Source: Sialis fuliginosa
Taxonomy: Eukaryota; Arthropoda; Insecta; Megaloptera; Sialidae
Assembly (NCBI GenBank): GCA_961205875.1
Contig: OY540815.1
Coordinates: 21,513,638-21,577,637, forward strand
Reading direction: 5' to 3'
DNA length: 64,000 bases
Both the position numbers and the translations under genes were made by a program. Below the pieces are notes generated by a model. That model saw nothing but the letters and a program-made list of their open reading frames with translations. It was not told the origin of the DNA and searched no databases. Below, piece after piece: positions 11,640 through 22,817 of this stretch (position 1 is its first letter; the number at the start of each line of letters is the position of its first letter).

Positions 11640-11720
11640 AATTGAAAAACTATACGGTACGAGACACTAGTGTGCGAAAAACCTGTAATGTGTGACGAAA
11701 CGTTGAGCAAGCTAACATAA
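11640..11720 (+). repeat. Family I fragment, copy 2
   Basis: GTAATGTGTGACGAAACGTT at about 11685 is the hallmark block of family I. The rest of the foldback is missing. Confidence 0.5.
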
Positions 11721-11756
11721 GGATAAAATACAGTATACAGTGTATTCCAAGTTGAT

Positions 11757-12064
11757 TAAGACATAGGAAATTTAATTAGAAGTGTTTGGTCAAATGTGAT
11801 TGGTGCAATTTGAAATGCCGACTCGAAACTAACTGATAAATTTTAAATTAATCAACAGTATTTTGTTTTCAGCAATAAAATACACTAATGAAATTAAATA
11901 ATAATATTTTTTGGCAGATATAAATTTGCAAACAAAACACTAATTACTATTTTAATAATTTTTGTTGCGGCATTTCAAAATGCCCCAATCACACATGGTT
12001 AAATTTGACCAAAGGTTACTACAACACTTCTAATTGCCCCCATGTTAAATTTTCTATGTCTTAA
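11757..12064. mobile_element. Element T, inverted-repeat element with TTAA ends
   Basis: The left side reads TTAAGACATAGGAAATTTAA and the right side ends TTAAATTTTCTATGTCTTAA. The arms stay complementary, with gaps, for about 75 bp (TTAGAAGTGTTTGGTCAAAT with its counterpart at 12010-12035; GCATTTCAAAATGCC with its counterpart near 11810). Length is 308 bp and nothing is encoded. If TTAA is the target duplication, piggyBac- or Kolobok-type mobilisation is the natural inference. Confidence 0.65.
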
Positions 12065-12449
12065 TTTATTATTAAGATAAATCATAGTGCATTATATAAA
12101 TTTACTAAAGATAAAAACATCTAGCGACATGCACACATATCATAATTCAGTAGTAGACACGTCAGGCGGGTTTGGAGCCACAGCTTTCGGCAATCTGTCA
12201 TCCGTAGACCGGAGCAGTCGGTTTGTCCGACATAATTTATACAGCAATATATATTCAAAAACCATAAACCGCGCTGACGACACGGTTACATAGACCGCAA
12301 TAATATTCACTCATTGAGCAGTCTACGGACAGTTGTAAAATAGGTATCAAGGTCGTAATGTGTTTGTAGAGGGGGGGGGGAGGTTATAATCAAAACAAAA
12401 AATATTACTTTTAGAGTGAAATGACGTGTAGATTGGTATCATCACTAAG
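12065..12449. other. Unassigned DNA with a G tract
   Basis: A run of about ten G lies near 12369. The open frame at 12087-12293 covers a GC-richer piece (12160-12290) without recognisable domains. Confidence 0.4.
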
Positions 12450-13218
12450 TTCACTGCAGGAAATTTCACTAAAAAATTTAGCATTTTTGATTTCGTTAAA
12501 AGTATGTTAACTGTATAGAAAATGACGTGAAAAGTTGTTTGTTTCAAACCGCAGGTCTGTATCTTGAACCGTTCTCGAGATATAGCCTCTCAAAGTTTTA
12601 GTTTTTTCAAATTTTTGGAGAAAAAAGGCCATAACTTTTGAACGCGTTGTCGGAATTGATTTTAGTTGACGGATTTAGAATCAGCGTGTCAAAATCTATA
12701 TAATGACATGTATAATACATTAAAACTCGAAAAAAAAATTTTTGCGAAAAATCGAAAAAATTCAAAGGGGTATACCTTAAAAAAATGTCGATTTTTGGCA
12801 AAATTTTTTTTGTTGGATTTTAAAGTATTATACATGTCATTATATAGATTTTGACACGCTGATTTCAAATCCGTCAACTAAAATCAATTCCAACCACGCG
12901 TTCAAAAGTTATGGGCTTTTTTCTCCAAAAATTTGAAAAAACTAAAACTTTGAGAGGCTATATCTCGAGAACGGTTTGAGATACAGACCTGCGGTTTGAA
13001 ACAAACAACTTTTCACGTCATTTTCTATACAATAAACATACTTTTAACGAAATCAAAAATTCGAATTTTTTTAGTGAAATTTCCTGCAGTAAACATCAAC
13101 TCGTCATACAAATATCGACTAAAATACAAGAAAATAAGACGTAGAATCATTTAGTTACTATATAATTGTATAAGAATTTATTTAAAAAAGTAAAAGCTTG
13201 AACTTAAGGTGTTTCATA
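12450..13218 (-). mobile_element. Family D long foldback element, copy 1
   Basis: This is a giant inverted repeat. The left arm (12455-12760) and right arm (12790-13095) are complementary almost throughout, including GAGAGGCTATATCTCGAGAA, CATAACTTTTGAACGCG and TAATGACATGTATAATAC. A loop of about 30-50 bp around 12770 contains GGGGTATACCTT. The same 62-codon frame therefore appears on both strands (12666-12854 and 12689-12877), which is a symmetry artefact and not a gene. The right end continues to ACTTAAGGTGTTTCATAA, matching the left end of the copy at 55492. Confidence 0.8.
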
Positions 13219-13524
13219 ACTAGTTTTTTTGTTAATAGGAGGGAGAGGATTGACAAAATATACTTCCCTTATTAAAAATTTCACGCCTCGCCACTGATAT
13301 AAGCTCTGCCCTAGAAAAAGATAAACGATAATATTGAAAGCAATTCTGACCTTTAGGGTGGCAGACGACTTCTGAAACCCATAGTACTTTTTAGTGTATT
13401 TAGATTTTTTAAAGTAGGTTTTTTTATGATTATTATTCAAGAATATTTTCTTAGTATGTAAAATTCGTCTGATTTAGGAAAGATTAACCTAAAAATTAAA
13501 CCATCACGATAAATATAACATGTA
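13219..13524. other. Unassigned AT-rich DNA
   Basis: Nothing assignable was found. A minus-strand open frame at 13204-13440 is low in information content. Confidence 0.45.
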
Positions 13525-13905
13525 CAGTCGCCTGCAGAACTCGTCTGGCACCCTAAAGGCTAGAATCGCTTACAACTGATTCCAAATTTAAAGACAAACA
13601 TCATCGGTTATCTTTTTCTATCAAGTTTAATATATTTAAATACTAAAATTCGGAATATCAAATATTTATTGCCATAAAATTTACGTATACAATTTTCAAT
13701 AGATTACATAATAATTTAATTGCACAAATATATATGAGTACCTATTATAAACGAAGAGTAGTTCTTTACCTAGCAAATGAATTTCAAAATATCTGTCTTT
13801 GTTTGATACATGGAGAAATGATTTAAATATTATAATAATCAAATGGAAGGAGCTGTGATAAACGAAAATGAATACAAACTGCAAGACCATTAATGCAGGC
13901 GACTG
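13525..13905 (+). mobile_element. Family G miniature Tc1/mariner-type element, copy 1
   Basis: It has perfect terminal inverted repeats CAGTCGCCTGCA and TGCAGGCGACTG, flanked on both sides by TA. That is the arrangement expected of Tc1/mariner integration. Length is 381 bp and no transposase is present. Compared with the other two copies it lacks a short CTACTAAGTTTG segment near the right end. Confidence 0.85.
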
Positions 13906-14743
13906 TACTATAGTACAGGGATGTTAAATATTATACTATTAAGGCTTCTTCAAAATTGAACAGAATATCCATAATTGATAGCTATATTCAACTGTTAATC
14001 TGTAACACACTCCCTCTTATACACACACACCTACGACCTACACACACACATAATATGTTTAGAAGTAAATGCAGAGATCACGTATATGCGGTGATGTTAG
14101 GAATTATATGTTTGTATATGTGTATATTACTCTATATATTTTGTGTATGTATATGTTGCATATACATACTGAATGGTAAATTGTGTAGCTTTGCTATTCC
14201 CTGAATTATTACTGCTTTCAAATTTCCATATGAGACGGTATACGGTTATCATAGACTCGTGTTTCATTTCAAGCTTCGAGAGATAACTATTTAATATCTT
14301 CTCTTAGATGGCTACAGTTGTTAACAGAACTATGTACATATGTATATATACATTGCATTGGTGCACATTCAATATTATAAATATTGATATGTGTTTTAGT
14401 TTTTATCGGATGCTTCAAAAAGATATTAAGCTTATCCCCCAGGTTTAATAAATAACGTAGAGTTGAGTGGATATCTTTTTAGAAATCAAGTAAATTCCCA
14501 AAATTTGATTTTTTACAGCCGTTACATTTTTTTTTTAGAAAATGTGTGCTTCATTTTTAAAAACTAGTTTTTCTGTAAAAAGCACTTTGCAAGGAAAAAT
14601 CTACTCTCATATCCAAAATCCAAATCTTCGGTTTTTAAATTGGGTGCATTTAGAGAGAGAGAAAAACAAATATTCGAAAAAATTTGTTTAATTATATTTC
14701 AATTGGTTCAAAACAGAGAAAAAATATCTGCCATGAGTGTCAT
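13906..14743. other. Unassigned DNA with an (AC)n tract
   Basis: AC-rich simple sequence lies at about 14021-14050. The open frame at 13956-14204 derives partly from this and from TATATG/TGTATA repeats, so it is not convincing as a gene. Confidence 0.45.
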
Positions 14744-15106
14744 GGGACTTTCTTATACGTATTAAAGAGATTGAACAGTGTACGTGTCTGTCGAAGGTCC
14801 CATGGGACTTTCTTATACGTAATACTGAGAGTGAACAGTGTGGGTGATTCTAACTAGTTATTTAAAAAAATTATTTCTGGCTAAATAATAAATGATGGAA
14901 AGAAATAAATGTAACATAAATTATAGATAATTATATACTCGACAATTTTAATCTAAAACATTTCTTTCTTATGCGTACCATTTCAAAAATAATTCGAAAA
15001 TTAAAAAACTAACAAATTCATTTGATACAATATATAACAAAATTAGAATCACGTGCACTATTGTTCACTCTCCTTATTACGTATAAGAAAGTCCCGTGGC
15101 TCCCAT
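14744..15106 (+). mobile_element. Family H element, copy 2, with duplicated left end
   Basis: The left terminal motif GGGACTTTCTTATACGTA occurs at 14744 and again exactly 60 bp later at 14804. The right end at 15056-15095 is its inverse, giving a terminal inverted repeat of about 40 bp with only a few mismatches (…ACTGAGAGTGAACAGTG against its complement). An outer ATGGGAGCC block is shared with copy 1. The interior is about 210 bp of non-coding AT-rich DNA. Confidence 0.75.
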
Positions 15107-15586
15107 GACAGTTATTTTATAAATATAAAATTTGAAATCTATCAAATTGACGGGTGCCATAAATCTACTGTTAAAAAAAAGTTTCCAATCGTTTGTATAA
15201 TATATACATAAACAAACTCTAAAATGGTGCTACCTATAACATTTATTGTTTTGGAAAAACATATAGCGTGAAAACGAAAAATCTTTGATATTTACTTACG
15301 TAGTCAATTTTTTGAGATGCTCCTGTCACACAACTGTAACGACGTGCGACGCGCCTTGCGCAATTTAACCTTTTGGGGAAGGGGGGGGGGGGGATGTTTG
15401 CTTCTACAGAGTCGGGCGCGCATCCGTGCAAAGTTATTCACGGTTAGTCTACCTACCCCTATGGGCGACCAGCGCCGGCTTGTTTTATTTATTTCTTTCT
15501 TTACATAGTGCAGTGGAAATTTTGATTTTATTTTAATACATTTAATATTTTTTTACAAACTTTTAAGCTTCCATACAGGGTTAAAT
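15107..15586. other. Unique DNA with a GC-rich patch
   Basis: From 15330 to 15485 the sequence is clearly CpG-rich (GACGTGCGACGCGCCTTGCG, GCGCGCATCCGTGC) and contains a G run of more than ten near 15382. Open frames on both strands cover it (15243-15431 and 15317-15508) but show no known motif. It could be regulatory DNA, part of an unrecognised element, or an exon that I cannot prove. Confidence 0.3.
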
Positions 15587-16092
15587 CAATAGACATGATG
15601 CCTTATTTTGAAAAACTATTTTATAATGATCTTACGTGTATTATTTAAAAAAAAATGCTTATTTCTGCAGAAAATAAAGGTTTAATCACAAAAAACTAAT
15701 TTTGAATTTGACGCCAAAACGCTCGCAAGTGTCATGATGCATTTTTTACGTCACACTCATTGTCAACTATAATAAATCCTTGTTCCATCGCTAATGTTTC
15801 TCGGTTTTACTTTTGGTAATACAAAACTGAGCAAATTGATAATTTAAAACCACAAAATAATTTATAAACAGTGCAGATATTAATGAAACAAAAATGACGT
15901 TTACGTAGCCGTGACGTCATCCACTGTGACTGGTGTTTTATCAAACATGGCGGATTGTTGTATTTTGCGTTTTTATTTTAACAAAAATCATATTAATCTC
16001 GCATATAATACATTTTTTAGAATCTTTTTAACTTATACATTATTTAAAATCATAATTTCAGTGATACTTTGTTACTGGCATTATGCCTATTG
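15587..16092 (+). mobile_element. Family F element, copy 1 (full length)
   Basis: Ends are CAATAGACATGATGCC on the left and GGCATTATGCCTATTG on the right, inverted copies of each other. It is 506 bp long. The interior has GAGCGTTTTGGCGTCAAA-like sequence (inverse sense), AAAACCACAAAATAATTTAT, and ATCAAACATGGCGGATTG. The palindrome TGACGTCA lies at 15912-15919. No transposase is encoded. A 73-codon frame at 15911-16132 is a by-product of the repeat. Confidence 0.8.
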
Positions 16093-16519
16093 TAAAAAGA
16101 AGTTATTTATCTCAGTAGGCCGCCTCTATTAGCATGACCAGGTTGACAGTAAACATAATGAAGCAGAACGTTGGATAATATTCCCCCTAGCCCGACACTG
16201 TACTTGTTTGTATGAATGTAATTCCTATTATTCATTTGAAGAGCATCCAATTTATGTGATATGAATATGAACATATTATTTTTTTATGCAAACAATACAA
16301 ATTCTTAGAACTGTATTCATTTCAAATATATTTTTGTCATTTCGTGAGACGAGAAAATGAGGGACCAATTATTTTCATTTTTTCTTTTCTTATACATATG
16401 TATTTCATTACATGAAAGGTACTGTAAAGTAAAATATAGTCATCATGAAAAAAATTCGATCTTGGGTTTTTATCAGAATTATATGTTTGAAAGTTCTTTG
16501 AATAACGTACGTTTACAAA
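16093..16519. other. Unassigned AT-rich DNA
   Basis: Nothing assignable. Open frames on both strands at 16337-16599 overlap each other and lack recognisable features. Confidence 0.45.
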
Positions 16520-17064
16520 ACATCTGTCAAGTAAATGCACAGTGCTTCCCCGTGTTGAGTTTATCAAAGGTAGTTAATTTTATTAAACAATTTAAATAAA
16601 AACTGATGAAGTGTTCAGATAAATTGCCTGGCATTATAATTTTACTAAAAAATATTTGTTTGAATTATTTTTTCGTATATTTTTAATTTTTTGACAATTT
16701 CAATCTAAATCTCAATTTATGCAAACTTCAAAATGAAATTTAAAACGTCAAAGTAAATATCAATAAAAAAAATCAAATGACAGTTTTTTAAAGCAAATTT
16801 TGTAAAAAGATATTTTACAAGAAACGTTGTAGACCTATATTATAGGAAATTGAATGCTCTACAAAAAATATTCTATAAAATTTTCACGTAACATGTGTCG
16901 TTCTTGAGATATTTTGGGATGTCACCCCTCTCCTATACACACGATTTGAATGATTTTGAAATGGAACCGACCTCAAGCCAGACCCAACCATCCAACCAAG
17001 TTTCATTAATATACGTTCAGTGATTCATGAGTTATGCGTGTGACAAGAATTCAGGGGACAGACA
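16520..17064 (+). mobile_element. Family B (Helentron-like), copy 4, joined to a satellite array
   Basis: It begins CATCTGTCAAGTAAATGCAC and keeps the AACGTCAAAGTAAATATCAA, ACATGTGTCGTTCTTGAGAT and TCCAACCAAGTTTCATTAAT blocks in order. The 3' part, from the GACAGACAG microsatellite through the terminal hairpin, continues directly into the tandem array at 17065-18946, whose repeat unit is this 3' end plus adjacent flank. Confidence 0.75.
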
Positions 17065-18946
17065 GACTCAAATACAGACAGACATCAATTTTTTTGTCTC
17101 ATTTTAAAACGATCACAAAGTTTCTCGTATCTTCGATATGGCGAGGAAGCAATACATTTTTTATCCACCTAAAATAACAAAAATATCAGTGTACATTTTT
17201 TTTATGTCAAATTTACATCTATTGATGACAGACTCAAATACAGACAAACAGACAGACAGACATTTTTTTGTCTCATTTTAAAACGATCACAAAGCTTCTC
17301 GTATCTTCGATATGGCGAGGAAGCAATACATTTTTTATCCACCTAAAATAACAAAAATATCAGTGTACATTTTTTTATGTCAAATTTACATCTATTGATG
17401 ACAGACTCAAATACAGACAAACAGACAGACAGACATTTTTTGTCTCATTTTAAAACGATCACAAAGCTTCTCGTATCTTCGATATGGCGAGGAAGCAATA
17501 CATTTTTTATCCACCTGAAATAACAAAAATATCATTGTACATTTTTTTATGTCAAATTTACATCTATTGATGACAGACTCAAATACAGACAAACAGACAG
17601 CCAGACATTTTTTTGTCTCATTTTAAAACGATCACAAAGCTTCTCGTATTTTCGATATGGTGAGGAAGCAATACATTTTTTATCCACTTGAAATATCAAA
17701 AATATCAGTGTACATTTTTTTATGTCAAATTTACATCTATTGATGACAGACTCAAATACAGACAAACAGACAGACAGACATTTTTTGTCTCATTTTAAAA
17801 CGATCACAAAGTTTCTCGTATCTTCGATATGGCGAGGAAGCAATACATTTTTATCCACCTAAAATAACAAAAATATCAGTGTACATTTTTTTTATGTCAA
17901 ATTTACATCTATTGATGACAGACTCAAATACAGACAAACAGACAGACAGACATTTTTTGTCTCATTTTAAAACGATCACAAAGTTTCTCGTATCTTCGAT
18001 ATGGCGAGGAAGCAATACATTTTTTATCCACCTGAAATAACAAAAAATCAGTGTACATTTTTTTATGTCAAATTTACATCTATTCATGACAGACTCAAAT
18101 ACAGACAAACAGACAGACAGACATTTTTTTGTCTCATTTTAAAACGATCACAAAGCTTCTCGTATCTTCGATATGGCGAGGAAGCAATACATTTTTTATC
18201 CACCTAAAATAACAAAAATATCAGTGTACATTTTTTTATGTCAAATTTACATCTATTGATGACAGACTCAAATACAGACAAACAGACAGACAGACATTTT
18301 TTGTCTCATTTTAAAACGATCACAAAGTTTCTCGTATCTTCGATATGGCGAGGAAGCAATACATTTTTTATCCACCTAAAATAACAAAAATATCAGTGTA
18401 CATTTTTTTATGTCAAATTTACATCTATTGATGACAGACTCAAATACAGACAAACAGACAGACAGACATTTTTTGTCTCATTTTAAAACGATCACAAAGC
18501 TTCTCGTATCTTCGATATGGCGAGGAAGCAATACATTTTTTATCCACCTGAAATAACAAAAATATCAGTGTGCATTTTTTTATGTCAAATTTACATCTAT
18601 TGATGACAGACTCAAATACAGACAAACAGACAGACAGACATTTTTTTGTCTCATTTTAAAACGATCACAAAGCTTCTCGTATCTTCGATATGGCGAGGAA
18701 GCAATACATTTTTTATCCACCTGAAATAACAAAAATATCAGTGTGCATTTTTTTATGTCAAATTTACATCTATTGATGACAGACTCAAATACAGACAAAC
18801 AGACAGACAGACATTTTCTTGTCTCATTTTAAAACGATCACAAAGTTTCTCGTATCTTCGATATGGCGAGGAAGCAATACATTTTTTATCCACCTGAAAT
18901 AACAAAAATATCAGTGTACATTTTTTTATGTCAAATTTACATCTAT
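17065..18946 (+). repeat. Tandem array of about 11 units of ~172 bp derived from a family B 3' end
   Basis: Successive copies of GACTCAAATACAGACA begin at 17065, 17231, 17403, 17576, 17749, 17921, 18092, 18265, 18437, 18609 and 18782, giving spacings of 166 and then 171-173 bp. Each unit holds the CAGACAGACAG microsatellite, TTTTAAAACGATCACAAAG, the hairpin CTTCTCGTATCTTCGATATG-GCGAGGAAGC, and about 70 bp ending in TTTACATCTATTGATG. Units differ by only a few substitutions or single-base indels, so the amplification looks recent. Frames read through it on the minus strand are satellite artefacts. Confidence 0.9.
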
Positions 18947-19240
18947 ATTCATTGATATGTACATAGTGGAAACCTTTGAAAAATCATACAGTATACGTCA
19001 ACAGTTTCATTTAAATGCAATCTAATAAACTCAAGGCGAACGATCACAGTCTAACATCACTATAGGTACAGTTTATATGTATATTTTTGTTTAGCATGTA
19101 CGAAAATAAAACATTCTATTTCAGCATGAGAAACTGATAGAAAATTCAGAGTTGAGCAATAAAAGATTCGGTATATCGAATATTTCTTTTTATTTACGAT
19201 CATTTTGAATACTCACTACGTAGAAAATGTCTTTAAAAAA
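18947..19240. other. Unassigned AT-rich DNA
   Basis: Nothing assignable lies between the array and the next family A element. Confidence 0.45.
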
Positions 19241-19798
19241 GTATAAAGTAAAGGCACCAGTTATAGCCGTCATAAGAACAAGTTTTCAGTTTTTTTGGAT
19301 TAATGGGTTTGTTTTTTTGTAATTATCATGAACTCATGTTACTAATAAAACAAGTAACTGTTTATTTAATCAATTTGATTACCAAAGTCCCCAAATATAG
19401 TTTTTTTTAATTATAGCCTTTTATTTTGTTCATGTTTTTTTTTCCAGTAATGGGCACGCAGTGATGGACAGTTGCTAATGATTACAATATGATAAGTACT
19501 ACGACACAAAAGATATAAAAGATAGAAACTTCAAATTTGAAACAATGTAAAGCAGTTGCTATGATAATATAATAATTAATAAATAAATTATATAAATAAT
19601 TAGTTTAAATATCCACCATTTTGACACATATTGGCCGATTGTCATCAAATCACACTGTAAGGCACTTAAAAGTATATAGATTAATATTAAGAAATGGTAG
19701 TAAACAAATGTCAACACATATTTCTAATTCAGTACATTTAATAAAAAATTTGCTATTACTGGGGTCCTTGTCATGACTGGTGCCACTACCTTATATGG
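19241..19798 (+). mobile_element. Family A inverted-repeat element, copy 3 (full length)
   Basis: The left end reads ATAAAGTAAAGGCACCAG and the right end, ACTGGTGCCACTACCTTAT, is its imperfect inverse. At 558 bp it is longer than copy 1 because of an extra block around 19360-19440. It includes the ACGCAGTGATGGACA block missing from copy 1. No protein is encoded. Confidence 0.8.
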
Positions 19799-20598
19799 TA
19801 TTTAATTTTGATAATATGACACCCCTCCCCCCTAAAATATATGTTATAAAATAAATGTTATTGCGCAACGTAAAATTTTATTGCTCAAAAACAATATATT
19901 TCTTGTGCGCTTAAATACTACCCTATTTTTAATAGCTCTGACGTTGGGTATTAAAAGGTAAAAATTGTTTTAGACGCGATTATATTATTGAACAATTCAA
20001 ACATGCATAATATAATAGAGGTTTTATTTTATCATGTTATAACGATAACAAGTTTAAGCAATTTTTTAAGCAAGGAATGAAAACGACTGGCATAAACATG
20101 CAACCAACCTCATTATTGTGAAGCTATTAAAATGTTTTTACCGTATATAAAAGTGAACATTTTCCCTTGTTTTATTATACTGTGTAGTTTATAATGTCAA
20201 TCTAAACTTAAATGGAATATTGTTATGGTATTAGATAATATAAAATGATGTAGGTATATAATTGAAATTTGGCTGTGCATTTATCTACATGGCTTAAAAT
20301 TAATATCGAAAAAAGATAATTGCCTATGGTTTCCATCAACAACTAATGTTTATTTTCGACTGAAATAAAACTTGGAAACATTGTTAATATACATATAAGT
20401 ATATTGGTAAAAAAGTACGCTATATACACGATATCATGAGAAACGTCGAACAATATATTTGTTTTTTTTATACTTGTCTCGTAGACGGAATAAATATGCC
20501 CATCTCTCTTTGTTAGAGAGAGACGAGTAGTAAATAAAACCCTCTAGTGTATGTCAAAATTCAAACATATATATTTAACACATTTATAAATGTATATA
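19799..20598. other. Unassigned AT-rich DNA
   Basis: Mostly low-complexity AT. A short pyrimidine/purine hairpin, ATCTCTCTTTGTTAGAGAGA, lies near 20502. No gene was found. Confidence 0.45.
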
Positions 20599-21118
20599 AT
20601 AGGCATGATGCCAGTAACAAAGTATCACTGAAATTATGATTTTAAATAATGAAATAGGTTAAAAGAATTCTAAAAAATGTATTTATTTTTATACTAAAAG
20701 CGAGATTAATATGATTTTTGTTAAAATAAAAACACAAAATACAGCAATCCGCCATGTTAGATAAAACACCAGTCAGAGTGGATGACGTCACGGTTAAGTA
20801 AACATCATTTTTGTTTTATTAATATCTGCACTGTTTATAAATTATTTGTGGTTTTAAATTATCAATTTGCTCAGTTTTGTGTTACCAAAACTAAAACCGA
20901 GAAACGTTGGCGATGGAACAAGGATTTATTATTGTTGACAAGGAGTCTTTACATAGACGTGACGTCAAAAATGCGCCATGACACCTGCGAGCGTTTTGAC
21001 GTCAAATAAAAAAAAAGTAAATTTTTGTGATTAAACCTTTATTTTCTGCAGAAATAAGTATTTTTTTGAAAATAGGAGACACGTAAAATCATCATAAAAT
21101 AGTTTTATCATGCCTATT
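20599..21118 (-). mobile_element. Family F element, copy 2 (full length)
   Basis: Ends are AATAGGCATGATGCC (20599) and ATCATGCCTATT (21107-21118), inverse of each other. Orientation is opposite to copy 1. It holds two TGACGTCA sites (20783-20790 and 20960-20967), the first close to the CCGCCATGTTAGATAAAACA block. The 75-codon frame at 20782-21009 is repeat-derived. Confidence 0.8.
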
Positions 21119-22020
21119 ACCCTTAATCTTCTATTAACTTTCTTAATCAGCATTTGCATATACCAGAATTTATCTTTTTGTAAAAAAAATCTTTCTACGA
21201 GGTGTTAACTTATTTTAAAAACTAAATTGCTGGAAAACATAATTAAAATGTATACATAATGGTGTGCATGGTTAGTTCTTTTTGTGTGTATAAAACTAAA
21301 ATTCTGTGTTAGCTACTAGATTAGTTTTTCATCTAGATACATTATCACTTTAAAAGTTAATGTAACGTACGCGAGTTCGAGTCGATCAAGGCAGCGTATT
21401 ATAGCAGGTTACCAAATAAGAGGGATGAACAGTTATATTTTTTGACACAAACACTCAAGTATTTTAAAACACCAATCAATTCTACATAAAAATTGACTTA
21501 AGATATCACAAACACAAAATTTCTATCTACTTCAACAAAAAAGTTATAGCCACTTAAAAGGTAATTTTTGGGAATTATTATCTCAGAAACTATTTGGTCG
21601 ATTTCATCCAGGTTTGTTTTATTCTAAAGTATATTTATTGAGGTATGTTTACAAATTTGTGTATGCATATGTATCAACTGGGAGCGCTAAAACATGTCTC
21701 TTGATGAGGTTCCCAGAATTACTGGGAGTAGGTTGATCTGAAATACAAATTTCAAAGAGATTCTTAGAAGTTAATGTATGATGCCCTTTGATACGTCATT
21801 GAGAAATCGCTGGAAACAGGTAAAAAAAAGTCGTTTCGAGAAAAACGCGTTAAAAGTTGGCCGGAATTTTAACTTAATTTTGTTTAACATATTTTCGATT
21901 TTTTCCGTCACAGTGGATTTCCCCCTTAATAGTTTGAGATAAACCGAACGTAACTATGATTTACGTTTCTCTTTAAAAACATCATGTTCACTTCTGCGTA
22001 TTTGTAAAACCAAATGCGTA
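21119..22020. other. AT-rich DNA, possibly an old repeat from 21412
   Basis: GGGATGAACAGTTATATT at 21417 and GTGGATTTCCCCCTTAA near 21911 resemble 3876 and 4280. An inverse TGTTCACCCC lies at 22528, just beyond the family F copy, so one interpretation is an older element interrupted by family F. This is tentative. 21119-21411 holds nothing assignable. Confidence 0.3.
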
Positions 22021-22523
22021 CAATAGGCATGATGCCTAATTTTTAATTTTATGATGATCTTACGTGTCTCTGATTTCCAAAAAAATGTTTATTTCTGCAG
22101 AAAATAAAGGTTTAATCACAAAAATTCACCCTTTTAAAACTAATTTTGAATTTGACGCCAAAACGCTCGCAGGTGTCATGGCGCATTTTTGACGTCACAC
22201 CTATGTAAACACTCCTTGTCAACTATAATAAATCCTTGTTCCATCGCTAATGTTTCTCGGTTTTACTTTTGGTAACACAAAACTGAGTAAATTGATAATT
22301 TAAAACCACAAAATAATTTATAAACAGTGCAGATATTAATGAAACATAAATGACGTTTATCAAACATGGCGGATTGCTGTAGTTTGCGTTTTTATTTTAA
22401 CAAAAATCATATTAATCTCGCTTTTAATATAAGAATAAATACATTTTTTAGAATCTTTTTAACTTATTCCATTATTTAAAATCATAATTTCAGTGATACT
22501 TTGTTACTGGCATCATGCCTATT
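22021..22523 (+). mobile_element. Family F element, copy 3 (full length)
   Basis: Ends are CAATAGGCATGATGCC and GGCATCATGCCTATT, a clean 15-bp inverted repeat. It is 503 bp long in the same orientation as copy 1. TGACGTCA lies at 22190-22197. The second site, present near the other end in copies 1, 2 and 5, has been lost here by a small deletion around AAATGACGTTTATCAAACAT. Confidence 0.85.
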
Positions 22524-22817
22524 TTGTTCACCCCGTGTTTATTCTACATATGTATTCATAATGTGAGCCGTGACTTTGTTAGGTATTGTAATTACGGCCG
22601 CTGCAATATGACCTCGTGCAGAGCACTCTATGTACCTACCTACGCTACTAAAAAGGATTTGGCATAAACGTTACCGGCGAAATAAAATAAAACAATAACC
22701 AAGCTGCCACTCGTGCTCCCTTTATGTAGAAATAGTTCCATGGATATAATCTAATGTTTTAGAGTTAGTTTAGGCTAGTTTGTTATTTCATATTTTACAA
22801 TCTACTATCTTAAAATG

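Noticed and set aside
12666-12877. Nearly identical proteins on opposite strands
   Set aside because: Expected of the family D inverted repeat. The same pair appears at 25491-25702.
17407-18798. Several similar minus-strand frames of 61-72 codons
   Set aside because: They are phases of the ~172-bp satellite and end or shift with its single-base indels.
17065-18946. CRISPR-like regular repetition
   Set aside because: Whole units repeat without unique spacers, the period is ~172 bp, and the context is a eukaryotic transposon.
21310-21400. tRNA or tRNA-derived SINE suggested by GAGTTCGAGTC near 21371
   Set aside because: The B-box-like word is present, but there is no properly spaced A box and no cloverleaf arms.
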